64,000 nt of DNA, taken from positions 434,001-498,000 of the forward strand of contig NZ_JACHLK010000001.1 in assembly GCF_014207955.1 (NCBI RefSeq), read 5' to 3'. The position numbers and the translations under genes were made by a program. The DNA comes from Acidovorax soli (GTDB lineage Bacteria > Pseudomonadota > Gammaproteobacteria > Burkholderiales > Burkholderiaceae_C). Each line of letters opens with the position of its first letter. Within the stretch, counting starts at the first letter, position 1. This document shows, in pieces, positions 17,117 through 27,290 of the stretch. Below the pieces are notes generated by a model. It was not told the DNA's origin. It searched no databases and worked only from the letters and a program-made list of their open reading frames with translations.

Positions 17117-17777
17117 CGCACACCCCCTGCGGTGCGGCGTTCCAGCCGCGCAAACGCCCAGCTGATGGGCAGCACCATGGCCGCGTAGAGCAGCATGGCG
17201 GTCAGGTAGATCAGCGGTGTCTCGAAGGTCGAGGTGACCAGGTTGCGCGCGTAGAACATCACCTCCGGCGCCGCGATGGCCGAGGCGATGGACGTGTCCT
17301 TGACGAGCTGGCTCGCATAGTTGCCCAGCGAGGGCAGGGTCACGCGCAGCATCTGCGGCAACAGCACCGCGCGCAGCGCCTGCGCGGGCGTCAGGCCCAC
17401 GGCCAGGGCCGCCTCGCGCTGGCCCGCATGCAGGCAGCGCAGGCCGGCCGCGAACACATCGCACAGCACGGCCGCGCCCACCAGGCCCAGGCCCACCACG
17501 GCGGCCGTGAGCGGCGACAGCCGCACGCCCACCGAGGCCAGGCCGAAGTACAGCACGAACAGGTGCGCCAGCGCGGGCACATTGCGCATCCACTCCACAT
17601 AGGCCGCAATGGCAGCGCGCGGCAACGGGTTGCGCACGAAGACCACCACCAGCGCCAGCAACAGGCCCAGGCTGGCCGCCAGCAGGCCCGCGCCCAGGGC
17701 CACCTGCGCGGCCGTGAGCGCGCCGCGCGCCAGCGTCGCCACGATCAGGGTCAGGGTGTCGATGCCCGGCATGCCCA

Positions 17778-17781
<4 letters not shown>
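17113..17781 (-). CDS. polar amino-acid ABC transporter permease
   Basis: This 222-residue HisM/GlnP-type permease has an EAA loop (LHAGQREAALAVGLTPAQAL) matching that of its neighbour and a similar set of membrane segments. It is the first permease of the operon. Its ATG at 17781 overlaps the ATPase stop by four bases; a second ATG follows immediately. Confidence 0.9.
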
Positions 17782-18554
<773 letters not shown>

Positions 18555-18678
18555 AGCGGGGTTCTCCAGACGGTTGCTTGTGCGGGCTGTGCGGCACGGT
18601 CCTTGCAGCCGCATGCCCTCGTTGCCCAGTGCCTCCATGCTAGGAATTGCGCCCCCCTGTTCATTGCAGGCGGTCGCC

Positions 18679-18711
18679 GCTATATTGAACGTATGCGACA
18701 TGCAGGGAAAA
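18679..18711. promoter_or_regulatory. candidate operator shared with the second binding-protein gene
   Basis: The plus-strand segment ending in TGCGACATGCAGGGAAAA is repeated with few changes at 20917-20950, in front of the other binding-protein gene of this locus. It lies just ahead of the GlxA-type regulator ATG, in the divergent region serving the ABC operon. The embedded TGTCGC (minus strand) resembles half-sites of AraC-type regulators such as Pseudomonas ArgR. Regulator binding is inference. Confidence 0.55.
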
Positions 18712-18715
18712 CCCC

Positions 18716-19864
18716 ATGCCACCACCCAAACACCGATCTGATCTCACTCCTGCCAAGATTGGTGCGCAGCCGCACCAGGCCAGTGCGCAGAACACAGGCG
18801 ACATTGGTGCATTGATCGGCAAGCTCGATGCGGCCAAGGCGGTGGCCGCACCCAAGCGCAGGGCCCCGGGCACGGCCTCGTCGGCCACGGAGCTGCGCGT
18901 GGGCATCCTGCTGTGGCCGCAGTTCCCCCTGCTCTCGCTGGCCGGCCTGTGCGATGGCCTGCGCCACGCGGCCGACGTGGGCGACCAGAGCCGCCAGATC
19001 CGCTGCTCGTGGACCATCCTCGGGGTGCCCGGGCAATCGGTGCAGGCCAGCTGCGGCGTGCCCGTGGCGGTGCAGGACTCGCTCTCGTCCGAGAGCGACT
19101 ACGACTACATCGCCGTCATCGGCGGGCTGTTGCCCGCCATCCCCACGGTGCACCCGCGCTACACCGCCTTCCTGCGCGAAGCGGCATCGCAGGGCAAGCC
19201 GCTGATCGGCATCTGCACGGGCACGTTCGCGCTCGCGCATGCGGGCCTCATGGCCGGGCGCCGCGCCTGCGTGCACCCCTACCACGTGGAGGACTGGAAG
19301 GCCGCCTTCCCCGCGCTCGACTACGCCACCGACTGCCACTACGTGTTCGACGGCGACCGCATCAGCTGCGCGGGCGGCATCTCCATCGTGGAGCTCACGG
19401 CCGAGCTGGTGCGCCTGCACTGCGGCCCCGACCGCGCGGCCAAGGTCATCCACCAGATGACGGTGAACCCCGCTGCGCGCAGCACCCACGTGGCGCGCCG
19501 CCATGCGCTGGGCTACGGCACGGCCGACCACGACAAGCTGCGCCAGGCCATCGTGCTGATGGAAAAGAACATCGGCACGCCGCTGGAGATCGCGGTCATC
19601 GCGCGCCTGGTGGACTCGAGCAGCCGCCAGCTCGAACGCGTCTTCCTCGCCGAGACGCGCACCACCCCGTCGGAGTACTACCGCAACGCGCGGCTCAAGT
19701 ACGCGCGCTGGATGCTCACCAGCACCGAGCTGCCCATCATCACCATCGCCTACGAGTGCGGCTTCTCCGATGCCTCGCACTTCATCCGGCACTTCCAGCA
19801 GCTGTACGGCATGCCGCCGGGGCGCATGCGCAAGGCGCTTCAGGCCGGCACCGTGGAGGCCTGA
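18716..19864 (+). CDS. GlxA-family AraC-type transcriptional regulator
   Basis: This 382-residue regulator has a DJ-1/PfpI-like ligand-sensing domain (about residues 60-230, with IGICTGTFALAHAGL around the nucleophile-elbow position) and a C-terminal AraC/XylS double helix-turn-helix (about residues 270-370, ending FSDASHFIRHFQQLYGMPPGRMR). About 60 N-terminal residues look disordered. Members of this family control amino-acid and quaternary-amine catabolism. It is flanked by the divergent ABC operon and a convergent binding-protein gene, both of which carry a shared upstream motif. Confidence 0.93.
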   Translation: MPPPKHRSDLTPAKIGAQPHQASAQNTGDIGALIGKLDAAKAVAAPKRRAPGTASSATELRVGILLWPQFPLLSLAGLCDGLRHAADVGDQSRQIRCSWTILGVPGQSVQASCGVPVAVQDSLSSESDYDYIAVIGGLLPAIPTVHPRYTAFLREAASQGKPLIGICTGTFALAHAGLMAGRRACVHPYHVEDWKAAFPALDYATDCHYVFDGDRISCAGGISIVELTAELVRLHCGPDRAAKVIHQMTVNPAARSTHVARRHALGYGTADHDKLRQAIVLMEKNIGTPLEIAVIARLVDSSSRQLERVFLAETRTTPSEYYRNARLKYARWMLTSTELPIITIAYECGFSDASHFIRHFQQLYGMPPGRMRKALQAGTVEA

Positions 19865-19873
19865 GGCAAGCCA

Positions 19874-19915
19874 GCAAGAAAGCCGCATGCGTGCCCACGG
19901 GGCATGCATGCGGCT
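19874..19915 (-). terminator. likely intrinsic terminator
   Basis: AGCCGCATGC (19881-19890) and GCATGCGGCT (19906-19915) form a perfect 10-bp stem. On the minus strand it is followed by TTTCTT, so it may end the binding-protein transcript. Without a good T-run on the plus strand, its effect on the regulator gene is uncertain. Confidence 0.6.
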
Positions 19916-19936
19916 CGCCAGGAGGTCAGCAAAAAT

Positions 19937-20818
19937 TCACTTGCAGGACGGCAGCTTCCAGTCCGCGGCGCGGTCCACGCCGGCCCGGGCGTTCTGGCCC
20001 ACGGGGACGTACCAGACGTCCTGCACCAGGCCATAGGCCTTGCCGATCTTGCGCAGGTCGCAGCTCTGCCAGAGCTTGGCGATCTCGGTGTTCACGGCCT
20101 TGAGCAGCTCGGGGTTGTCCTTGTTCAGGCCGAACACCACCTGGCCCAGGCCCGTGAGCAGCGGGTAGTCGGGCGAGGCATCGCTGAAGGCATTGAACTT
20201 GATCTTCCACTGCGGGTTCTGCGAGATCGCGTACTGCATCACCGGCGGGTCGCCGATCACCGCATCGATGCGCCCGGCCAGCAGGTCGCGCACGGCCGCG
20301 TCCGAGGTGTCGTACAGCGCGAGCTGCAGGCCGTTGATCTTGCGCAGCTCGGGGATGAACGAGAAGCCCGTGATGGTGCCGACCTTCTTGCCCTCCAGGT
20401 CTTTGAGCTTGCTCCAGTCGGTCTTGTCCGACTGCGTGATGCCGTTCTTGAAATAGTGGATGGGGTCGCTCAGCGCCATGATTTTGGAGCGCTGCTCCGT
20501 CCAGCCCATGGTGCCGGCCATCACGTCCACGCGCTTGGATTGCACCGAGGCGATGGTGCCCGACCACTCCATCAGCGCGGGCTTGACCTTGAGTTTCAGC
20601 GATTCGGCGGCGCGCTGCAGGATCTCGCCGTCGTAGCCCACCATCCTGCCGTCCTGGTAGCCCGTGCCCGGCATGTCGCCCGAGAACGCGATGGTAAAAG
20701 AGCCCTTGTCCACGGTCTCCAGGGCATGGGCAGACAGGCCCAGGGACAAGAGGCCGGTGGCGGCCGCGAACGAGGCCAGCAGCCTCACGGAAGTTGATGC
20801 AGTAGCTGTGGTGCGCAT
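19937..20818 (-). CDS. amino-acid ABC transporter substrate-binding protein
   Basis: This 293-residue periplasmic protein has a signal peptide (core LLASFAAATGLLSLGLSAHA) and a type II solute-binding fold with the usual segments FTIAFSGDMPGTGY, MAGTMGWTEQR and GTITGFSFIPEL. No permease gene is adjacent, so it may deliver its ligand to the transporter encoded at 16.4-18.6 kb. The ATG at 20818 gives a standard signal peptide. It converges on the GlxA-type regulator. Confidence 0.88.
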   Translation of the reverse strand: MRTTATASTSVRLLASFAAATGLLSLGLSAHALETVDKGSFTIAFSGDMPGTGYQDGRMVGYDGEILQRAAESLKLKVKPALMEWSGTIASVQSKRVDVMAGTMGWTEQRSKIMALSDPIHYFKNGITQSDKTDWSKLKDLEGKKVGTITGFSFIPELRKINGLQLALYDTSDAAVRDLLAGRIDAVIGDPPVMQYAISQNPQWKIKFNAFSDASPDYPLLTGLGQVVFGLNKDNPELLKAVNTEIAKLWQSCDLRKIGKAYGLVQDVWYVPVGQNARAGVDRAADWKLPSCK

Positions 20819-20916
20819 GGGGTGATCTCCAAGAAATCCGGTTGTTCCCTCCCACCGGGCGATGGGGTGAATCCACTGTAGGGACGCCTGCCGCGCAGCG
20901 ATTGGAGGCGCGCACG

Positions 20917-20950
20917 GCGAAATGGAATGCCTGCGACATTGCGGGAAAAC
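20917..20950. promoter_or_regulatory. second copy of the candidate GlxA-regulator operator
   Basis: The segment containing CTGCGACATTGCGGGAAAAC matches the motif at 18679-18711 over about 33 bases. It lies about 100 bp upstream of the binding-protein gene (minus strand) and 45 bp upstream of the acetyltransferase gene (plus strand). Confidence 0.55.
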
Positions 20951-20994
20951 ACCGCTGCAGCCTCCTCGCCCGCCCATCCGTATACTTTTTTGCC

Positions 20995-21438
20995 ATGGAC
21001 ACCACCCTGCGCATTTCCACCGACCCGGCCGCGCTCGACGTGGCACTCATCCACCGTTTTCTGTCCGAGCAGTCCACCTGGGCGCGGGGCATCCCGCTGG
21101 CCACGGTGCAGCGCGCGCTCGCGCACTCGCTGTGCTTTGGCGGCTTTGTGGACGGTGCCCAGGTGGCCTTCGCGCGCGTGATTTCCGACCGCGCCACCTT
21201 CGCCAACCTGGTGGACGTGTTCGTGCTGCCGGCGTTCCGCGGCCGCGGCTACAGCAAACAACTGGTGCAAACCGTCATGGACCACCCCGACCTCCAGGGC
21301 CTGCGCCGCTTCACCCTGGCCACCAGCAACGCCCATGGCCTGTACGCGGGCTTCGGCTTCACCGCGCCGCTGCGCCCCCAGTCGCTCATGGAGCGCTACT
21401 TCCCCGCACTCTACGACACCGGCGCTGCGGCACCCTGA
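20995..21438 (+). CDS. GNAT-family N-acetyltransferase
   Basis: This 147-residue cytosolic protein has the GNAT acetyl-CoA site, seen in NLVDVFVLPAFRGRGYSKQL (motif A with R/Q-x-x-G-x-G/A), and the C-terminal LYAGFGFTAP motif B. The acceptor substrate is unknown. It is divergent from the binding-protein gene and followed after 94 bases by a class II aldolase gene. Confidence 0.88.
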   Translation: MDTTLRISTDPAALDVALIHRFLSEQSTWARGIPLATVQRALAHSLCFGGFVDGAQVAFARVISDRATFANLVDVFVLPAFRGRGYSKQLVQTVMDHPDLQGLRRFTLATSNAHGLYAGFGFTAPLRPQSLMERYFPALYDTGAAAP

Positions 21439-21532
21439 CTTTCTGCGGCTTGTGTAGCCTGGCTGACAGCGCCTGTTCGCGTGGCGCCCTACAGTGGCTT
21501 TCCCTACCAAGACATTCCAGGAGACACGCCCC

Positions 21533-22303
21533 ATGATCGCCATCCCCTCCCTGCAAGAAAGCGTCAGCCCCGAAGAATGGCAGCTGCGCTGCGACCTGGC
21601 CGCCTGCTACCGCCTGGTGGCGCTGTACGGCTGGAGCGACCTGGTGTTCACCCACATCAGCGCCAAGCTGCCCGAATCGGTCTCGGGCCCCGAGCACCAG
21701 TTCCTCATCAACCCCTATGGCCTGATGTTCGACGAGATCACCGCGTCGAGCCTGATCAAGGTGGACATGCAGTGCAACAAGCTGCACGACTCGCCCTTCC
21801 CCGTGAACCCGGCCGGCTTCGTGATCCACAGCGCCGTGCACGAGGCCCGGCCCGACGCGCAGTGCGTGCTGCACACCCACACCCGTGCCGGCGTGGCCGT
21901 GAGCGCGCAGAAATGCGGCGTGCTGCCCATCAGCCAGCAAAGCACCTTCGTGCTCGCCTCGCTGGCCTACCATGGCTACGAGGGCGTGGCCTTCCGCGAC
22001 GAGGAAAAGCCGCGCCTGCAGGCCGACCTGGGCGAGGCCAACTTCCTCATGCTGCGCAACCACGGCCTGCTCACCGTGGGCAAGTCGATCGCCGACGCCT
22101 TCCTGTCGATGTACACCTTCGAGAATACCTGCCGCATCCAGATCGACGCGCAGGCCGGCGGCGAAGTCACCTCGGTGGACCCGCAGATCGTGAGCGGTGT
22201 GGCCCAGGCCATGCGCGTGCAGACCGGCGGGCTGGGCGGTGCCTTCGTCTGGCCATCGCTGCTGCGCAAGGCGCAGCGCGATGCACCCGGTTACGACAGC
22301 TGA
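21533..22303 (+). CDS. class II aldolase/adducin-family protein
   Basis: This 256-residue protein has the zinc-binding motifs of the class II aldolase/adducin family: HTHTRAGVAV at about residue 115 and NHGLLTVGKS at about 175. The start at 21533 is preceded by AGGAGA. It is only loosely similar in sequence to the aldolase at 11.8 kb. No pathway can be assigned from its neighbours (an acetyltransferase upstream and a glutathione transferase downstream). Confidence 0.85.
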   Translation: MIAIPSLQESVSPEEWQLRCDLAACYRLVALYGWSDLVFTHISAKLPESVSGPEHQFLINPYGLMFDEITASSLIKVDMQCNKLHDSPFPVNPAGFVIHSAVHEARPDAQCVLHTHTRAGVAVSAQKCGVLPISQQSTFVLASLAYHGYEGVAFRDEEKPRLQADLGEANFLMLRNHGLLTVGKSIADAFLSMYTFENTCRIQIDAQAGGEVTSVDPQIVSGVAQAMRVQTGGLGGAFVWPSLLRKAQRDAPGYDS

Positions 22304-22401
22304 CATGGGCGCGCGGGCCGTTGACCCGCCAGGTCATGCAAAAGGCGGGCGCAGCGCATAGGATAGTGGGTTCCTGCCGCATCAACCCAGAGGACCTCCC
22401 A

Positions 22402-23010
22402 ATGAAGCTCTACTACTCTCCTGGCGCCTGCTCCCTGTCCCCGCACATCGTGCTGCACGAAGCGGGCCTGGCCTTCACGCCCGTGCTGGCCAGCACCAAG
22501 AGCCACAAGCTGCAGGACGGCACCGACTACTACGGCATCAACCCCCTGGGCTACGTGCCCATGCTGGAGCTGGACGACGGCACGCGCCTGCGCGAAGGCC
22601 CGGCCATCGTGCAGTACGTTGCCGACCAGGTGCCGCTCAAGATGCTGGCGCCGCAGAACGGCTCGCTGCAGCGCTACCGCCTGCAGGAGTGGCTGACCTT
22701 CATCGGCACCGAGCTGCACCAGACCTTCTCGCCGCTCTTCAACCCTGCCACGCCCGAGGAGTACAAGGCCACCCGGCGCGACAAGCTGCTGCAGCGCCTG
22801 GGCTGGGTCGATAGCCAGCTGGCCGACAAGCAGTACCTGATGGGCGAGCACTTCACCGTGGCCGACGCCTACCTGTTCACCGTGGCCAACTGGCACAAGC
22901 CCACCAATGTGGACATCTCTGGCCTGGCCAACCTGGCTGCCTACCGCGAGCGCGTGGCCGCCCGCCCCGCCGTGCAGGCCGCCATGAAGACCGAAGGCCT
23001 GCTCAAGTAA
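22402..23010 (+). CDS. gstA: glutathione S-transferase
   Basis: This 202-residue protein is a beta-class-like glutathione transferase. The N-terminal thioredoxin-like domain begins MKLYYSPGACSLSPHIVLHE, with the Cys10 expected for bacterial beta-class enzymes. NPLGYVPMLELDDG and EGPAIVQYVADQ form the glutathione site, and an all-helical C-terminal domain with FTVADAYLFTV follows. It conjugates or transfers glutathione in the cytosol. An AGAGGA ribosome-binding site precedes the ATG. Confidence 0.93.
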   Translation: MKLYYSPGACSLSPHIVLHEAGLAFTPVLASTKSHKLQDGTDYYGINPLGYVPMLELDDGTRLREGPAIVQYVADQVPLKMLAPQNGSLQRYRLQEWLTFIGTELHQTFSPLFNPATPEEYKATRRDKLLQRLGWVDSQLADKQYLMGEHFTVADAYLFTVANWHKPTNVDISGLANLAAYRERVAARPAVQAAMKTEGLLK

Positions 23011-23034
23011 GCACAAGCCCTCTGGAAAGGACGG

Positions 23035-23907
23035 TCAGCGTCCTTTCCACGGCACCAGGTGCTGCTCCAGCCAGCGCATCCACCAGTCGAAGCCCCAGGC
23101 CACCAGGCCGATGGCCAGGATGCCCATGACCACCACATCGGTGCGCAGGAAGTTGGAGGCATTGAGCACCATCTGCCCCAGCCCCACGGTGGCCGCCACC
23201 ATCTCGGCGGCCACCAGCGTGGTCCAGCCAAAGCCAATGGCAATGCGCAGGCCCACCAGGATCTCGGGCATCGCGGCCGGCACGATCACGTGCCGCACCA
23301 GCTGCCAGCGGCGGGCGCCCAGCGACAGGGCCGCATTGATCTGCTCCACGCTGGCGCTGCGCACACCGGCCTTGGCGGCCAGTGCGATGGGCGCAAAGCA
23401 GGCCAGGTAGATCAACAAAATCTTGGACGCCTCGTCGATGCCCAGCCAGATCACGATCAGCGGCAAATAGGCCAGCGGCGGCAGCGGGCGGTAGAACTCG
23501 ATGGGCGGGTCGAACACACCGCGCGCCACGCGGCTCACGCCCATGGCAATGCCCACCGGCACCGCAGTCACCACCGCCAGCGCAAACGCCCCGAACACAC
23601 GGATCGCGCTCCACTGCAGGTGTTTCCACAGCGGCTCACCGCCCTGGATGTTGCCGCGCCAGGCATCGCCCAGGGCGCGCAACACGGCCTCGGGCGCGGG
23701 CAGGAACAGCGGCGGCACCCAGCCGCGGTGCGTGGCCAGCCACCACAGCGCCAGCAGCGCGGCCACCGTGGCGGCACTGATGGCGCGGCTGGGCCCGCTG
23801 CCGGGCAGGCGGAAGGGCGCCACGGCGCGCGGCAAGGCCGGCTCCGCGGGCACGGCGGCCCCGGGCGCATCGCGGCCGATGCCGGGAATCACCAGGATCT
23901 GGCTCAT
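23035..23907 (-). CDS. tauC: TauC-type ABC transporter permease
   Basis: This 290-residue permease of the taurine/sulfonate/nitrate family has about six membrane segments and the EAA-like loop LSLGARRWQLVRHVIVPAAM. The segment EFYRPLPPLAYLPLIVIWLG is typical of TauC/SsuC. The ATG at 23907 lies four bases after the ATPase stop. Together with the two upstream genes it makes a complete transporter. No taurine dioxygenase gene is adjacent, so the substrate may be another sulfonate. Confidence 0.9.
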   Translation of the reverse strand: MSQILVIPGIGRDAPGAAVPAEPALPRAVAPFRLPGSGPSRAISAATVAALLALWWLATHRGWVPPLFLPAPEAVLRALGDAWRGNIQGGEPLWKHLQWSAIRVFGAFALAVVTAVPVGIAMGVSRVARGVFDPPIEFYRPLPPLAYLPLIVIWLGIDEASKILLIYLACFAPIALAAKAGVRSASVEQINAALSLGARRWQLVRHVIVPAAMPEILVGLRIAIGFGWTTLVAAEMVAATVGLGQMVLNASNFLRTDVVVMGILAIGLVAWGFDWWMRWLEQHLVPWKGR

Positions 23908-23911
23908 CGCA

Positions 23912-24730
23912 TCAGGCACCGGCGGGCTCCCCATGCACCGCAGCACCCGGTGCAATCCAGTCCAGCACGCGCTCGCGCCAGGCGATGAACTGCGCGTCCG
24001 ACTTCACCGCGCGCGCCGCCCGGCCCGCCAGGTGCTCGCGGTTGAAGCCCAGCGCATGCTGCTGCGCGATGCGGCCCGGGCGCGGTGTCATCACGATCAG
24101 GCGCGAGGCCAGGAACAGCGCCTCCTCCACATCGTGGGTGATGAAGAAAATGGTCTTGCCCGTGCGCTGCCACAGCTGCAGCACCAGCTCCTGCAGCGAT
24201 TCGCGCGTGAACGCGTCGAGCGCGCCCAGCGGCTCGTCCATGAGCAGCACCTCGGGGTCGCTCGCCAGCGCGCGCGCAATGCCCACGCGCTGCTGCATGC
24301 CGCCCGAGAGCTGCCACACGGGGGCCTGGGCAAAGGCTTCCAGCCCCACCAGGGCCAGTTGCTCGGTGGCCCGGCGGCGCCGCTCCTCGCGCGCCACGCC
24401 GCGCAGGCGCAGGCCCAGCGCCACGTTGTCGACCACGTTGAGCCAGGGCATGAGCGCATGCTTCTGGAACACCACGCCGCGCTCCGCACCCGGCCCGGCC
24501 ACATCGCGCCCGTTCAGCGTGATGCGGCCCGACGAGGCCTCGGTAAAACCCGCGATGCAGTTGAGCAGCGTGGTCTTGCCGCAGCCCGAGGCACCGAGTG
24601 CCACCACGAGCTCGCCGCGCGCGATGTCGAGGTCCACGTCCTGCAGCGCCAGCACGGGCGATGCACCCGCGTAGCGCACGTTCAGGCCGCGTATGCGCAG
24701 GCCCTCGGCGTTGTCGTCGTCACTTGGCAC
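23912..24730 (-). CDS. tauB: TauB-type ABC transporter ATP-binding protein
   Basis: This 272-residue ATPase has Walker [10 protein letters not shown], signature [13 protein letters not shown], Walker [13 protein letters not shown] and the H-loop FITHD, as in TauB/SsuB. The likely start is a GTG at 24730 that overlaps the end of the binding-protein gene by 11 bases; no ATG lies near the conserved N-terminus. It is coupled to tauC downstream. Confidence 0.9.
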   Translation of the reverse strand: MPSDDDNAEGLRIRGLNVRYAGASPVLALQDVDLDIARGELVVALGASGCGKTTLLNCIAGFTEASSGRITLNGRDVAGPGAERGVVFQKHALMPWLNVVDNVALGLRLRGVAREERRRRATEQLALVGLEAFAQAPVWQLSGGMQQRVGIARALASDPEVLLMDEPLGALDAFTRESLQELVLQLWQRTGKTIFFITHDVEEALFLASRLIVMTPRPGRIAQQHALGFNREHLAGRAARAVKSDAQFIAWRERVLDWIAPGAAVHGEPAGA

Positions 24731-25736
24731 GCCGGACCCAGGCCGGGTTCACGCCCACGGCGTAGTCGGGCAGCACGTTCTGGATGGTGCCCTGCTCCTT
24801 GAGGAAGGCCGCCGTGGCGGCCAGCGATTTCGCCACGCCCGAATCCTTGCCGCCGCCCAGCCATTGGTTCGATGCCTGCTCGGTGGGCGGCACAAAGGCA
24901 TACAGCGCCAGGCTCGCGGGCACGGTGGGCGCCTCGGCCCCGCTCCACTTGGCCAGGGACTTGACCTCGGCCGAATCGGCATTCCACGCGGCCTTGTTGA
25001 CCGTGTAGGCCTTGTCGGCATCGGCCAGCACCTGCACGAACTGCGCGAGGAAGGCGTCATGCTCCTTGGCGAAGGACTTGCTCACGGCCAGACCGTCGAA
25101 GGTCGCTTTGCCGGTCCTGGCCGCGATCTGGCCCGAGGTCACGATGACCTTGCCGCCGGCCTTGGCCTTGGCGAGCACCGGGTCCCAGACAAAGGTCGCA
25201 TCGATGTCGCCGCGCTCCCAGGCCGCCAGGATCTCGGGCGGGCGCAGGTTCAGGATCTGCACGCTCTTGGGGTCCACACCCGCGTCCTGCAGCGCCACCA
25301 GCGCATGAAAGTGCGTGGTGGACACATAGGGCAGGCCGACCTTCTTGCCCTTGAGGTCGGCCAGGCTGTTCACGCCCGCGCCGTTGCGCGCCACCAGGGC
25401 CTCGGCATCGTTGATGTTGTCCAGCACCCAGAACACCTCGATGGGCACACCCTGCGAAATCGCCGACGCAATGGGCGAAGACCCCGCCTCGCCGATGTGG
25501 ATGGCGCCCGAAGCCAGCGCGCGCACCACCTCGGCGCCGCTGCCCAGCTTGCGGTAGGTGACCTTGTAGCCCGTGCGCTTCTCGACCTCGCGCGTTTCCT
25601 GCGCATGGCGCCATGGCACGACCATGTCCTGGTAGCCAATCACCACTTCGCGCGTCTGCGCCAGGGCACTGAAGCCCAGTGCCATGCCCACGGCCAGGGC
25701 CGCGGTCTGGATGCTGGTTCTGCGTGTTGCTGCCAT
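24720..25736 (-). CDS. tauA: TauA-type periplasmic substrate-binding protein
   Basis: This 338-residue protein has a signal peptide (cleavage near residue 26, ALAQ) and the taurine-binding-protein segments [32 protein letters not shown] and [19 protein letters not shown]. These are close to TauA, which binds taurine or related sulfonates. It is the first gene of the tauABC set, with AAAGGAAAT upstream of the ATG. Confidence 0.9.
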   Translation of the reverse strand: MAATRRTSIQTAALAVGMALGFSALAQTREVVIGYQDMVVPWRHAQETREVEKRTGYKVTYRKLGSGAEVVRALASGAIHIGEAGSSPIASAISQGVPIEVFWVLDNINDAEALVARNGAGVNSLADLKGKKVGLPYVSTTHFHALVALQDAGVDPKSVQILNLRPPEILAAWERGDIDATFVWDPVLAKAKAGGKVIVTSGQIAARTGKATFDGLAVSKSFAKEHDAFLAQFVQVLADADKAYTVNKAAWNADSAEVKSLAKWSGAEAPTVPASLALYAFVPPTEQASNQWLGGGKDSGVAKSLAATAAFLKEQGTIQNVLPDYAVGVNPAWVRRAK

Positions 25737-25881
25737 CGGGACGATTTCCTTTTTCTCTCTCGGGTCTGTCGACGCCAGCCCGAAACGGTCCGGCAGGAGA
25801 GAAAAATTCTAGGCAGCAGGGCCCTCGCGGCCTTGCACTGCTTTCGCGCTTGGATATGCGAAAAGCGTCTAAGAACCTGTT

Positions 25882-27117
25882 CTAAGCAGAGACCAGCGGC
25901 TTCTGCCGCGATGCCACCACTGCACCCACCCACAGCGCGCAGGCCGAGAACACCAGCCCGCGCGCCAGGCCGCCGGGGCCGTCGGCGATCCAGCCCACCA
26001 CCGTGGGCCCGACGATCTGCCCCGCCGCGAAGACGATGGTGAAAGCGCTGATGCCGCTGGCCCACAGCGCCTGCGGCAGGTTGTGGCGCACCAGTGCCGT
26101 AGTCGATGCCACGACCGACAGGAACACTGCGCCGAACAGCAGGCCCGAGGCCAGCACCACGGGCCAGGCCGAGGTCAGCGCCGGCAGCACCGTGGCCACG
26201 CCCAGCAGGCCGTTGAGCAGGGCCAGCGCCTGCCCGCCGCGGCTGCGGTCCAACAGCCCCGCCCAGATGCGCGAAGACAACACCACGGCCAGCCCCAGCA
26301 GCGCATAGAACCAGGTCACGGCCGCGCCGCTGGCGCCCTGCTCGCGCAGCAGCGCCACCACAAAGGTCATGTAGCCGATATAGCCCACGCCGAACAGGCC
26401 ATAGCCCAGCAGCGCTGGCGCAAATGCAGCCCAGCGCATGCTGCCGCTTGCCGGCTGTGCAGACACAGCAGCCGGTGCCGCCAGGGCCTGCAGCGCCCGC
26501 GCCGGCCACAGCAGCACCAGCGTGGCCGCCACGCAGGCCAGCGCCAGCGCCCACCAGGCCCAGGCCCAGGCCCAGGGGTGCGGGCCCGGCGCAGCGGCCA
26601 GCACCGCCGGCACCAGCACGGCCGACAGGCTGATGCCCCAGCCCGTGCCACCGTAGTACAGGCCCAGCAGCAACCCACTGCGCCCCGGCTGCTGCGCGCC
26701 CAGCCGTGCCGCGAGCAGCCCGCCGCAGACGAAGACCAGCGCGCTCGCCACGCCGGCCAGCAGGCGCTGCACGAGCAGCGGCACCGCATCCACGAAGAAG
26801 CCGCACAGCCCCATGAACACGGTGGCCAGCACCGAGCCCGCCACCAGCAGCGTGCCCGGCGCCAGGCGGCGCAGCAGCAGCGGCGTGGCCAGCGCGCCCA
26901 GCAGGTAGCCCAGCGCGTTCACCGTGTTCATGGCACCGGCCAGCGTGTACGACCAGGCCAGGTCCGCGCGCATGGGCGGCAGCAGCAGCGCATAGGCAAA
27001 GCGCGTGATGCCCAGCGACACCGCCGCCCCCATCGACAGGGCCACGGCCAGCCACAGGCCATGGCGCAGCAAAGGGGCGAAAGAAGGCGCAGGGGCGGCA
27101 GTGCTCATGGCGGCCAT
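25882..27117 (-). CDS. YbfB/YjiJ-family MFS transporter
   Basis: This protein of about 411 residues has 12 predicted membrane helices and the segment SLGITRFAYALLLPPMRADLAW near the N-terminus, which is typical of the YbfB/YjiJ branch of the major facilitator superfamily. Substrates of this branch are unknown. ATGs at 27117 and 27108 are both possible starts. It is divergent from the old yellow enzyme gene, sharing a 170-bp upstream region. Confidence 0.85.
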   Translation of the reverse strand: MAAMSTAAPAPSFAPLLRHGLWLAVALSMGAAVSLGITRFAYALLLPPMRADLAWSYTLAGAMNTVNALGYLLGALATPLLLRRLAPGTLLVAGSVLATVFMGLCGFFVDAVPLLVQRLLAGVASALVFVCGGLLAARLGAQQPGRSGLLLGLYYGGTGWGISLSAVLVPAVLAAAPGPHPWAWAWAWWALALACVAATLVLLWPARALQALAAPAAVSAQPASGSMRWAAFAPALLGYGLFGVGYIGYMTFVVALLREQGASGAAVTWFYALLGLAVVLSSRIWAGLLDRSRGGQALALLNGLLGVATVLPALTSAWPVVLASGLLFGAVFLSVVASTTALVRHNLPQALWASGISAFTIVFAAGQIVGPTVVGWIADGPGGLARGLVFSACALWVGAVVASRQKPLVSA

Positions 27118-27290
27118 TGTGCCGCGCAGGGCATCGCCACGCTGTCGCCCCGGGGCGCCTGGAAATAGCACAAATCCCTTGCCCTTGGTTGCGCCAGCCC
27201 ACTGCAGGCTTTGCCGATTGCGAATACGCTTGCCCGTCATTTCCGGTCCCTGCGACCTCCGCAGGAACGAACGATAGAAAGCACCACCGC

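Noticed and set aside
15006-17153. A single 715-residue protein joining the first permease and the amidase
   Set aside because: The upstream part is the permease gene read in the wrong frame. The amidase starts at 16433 with an ATGA overlap.
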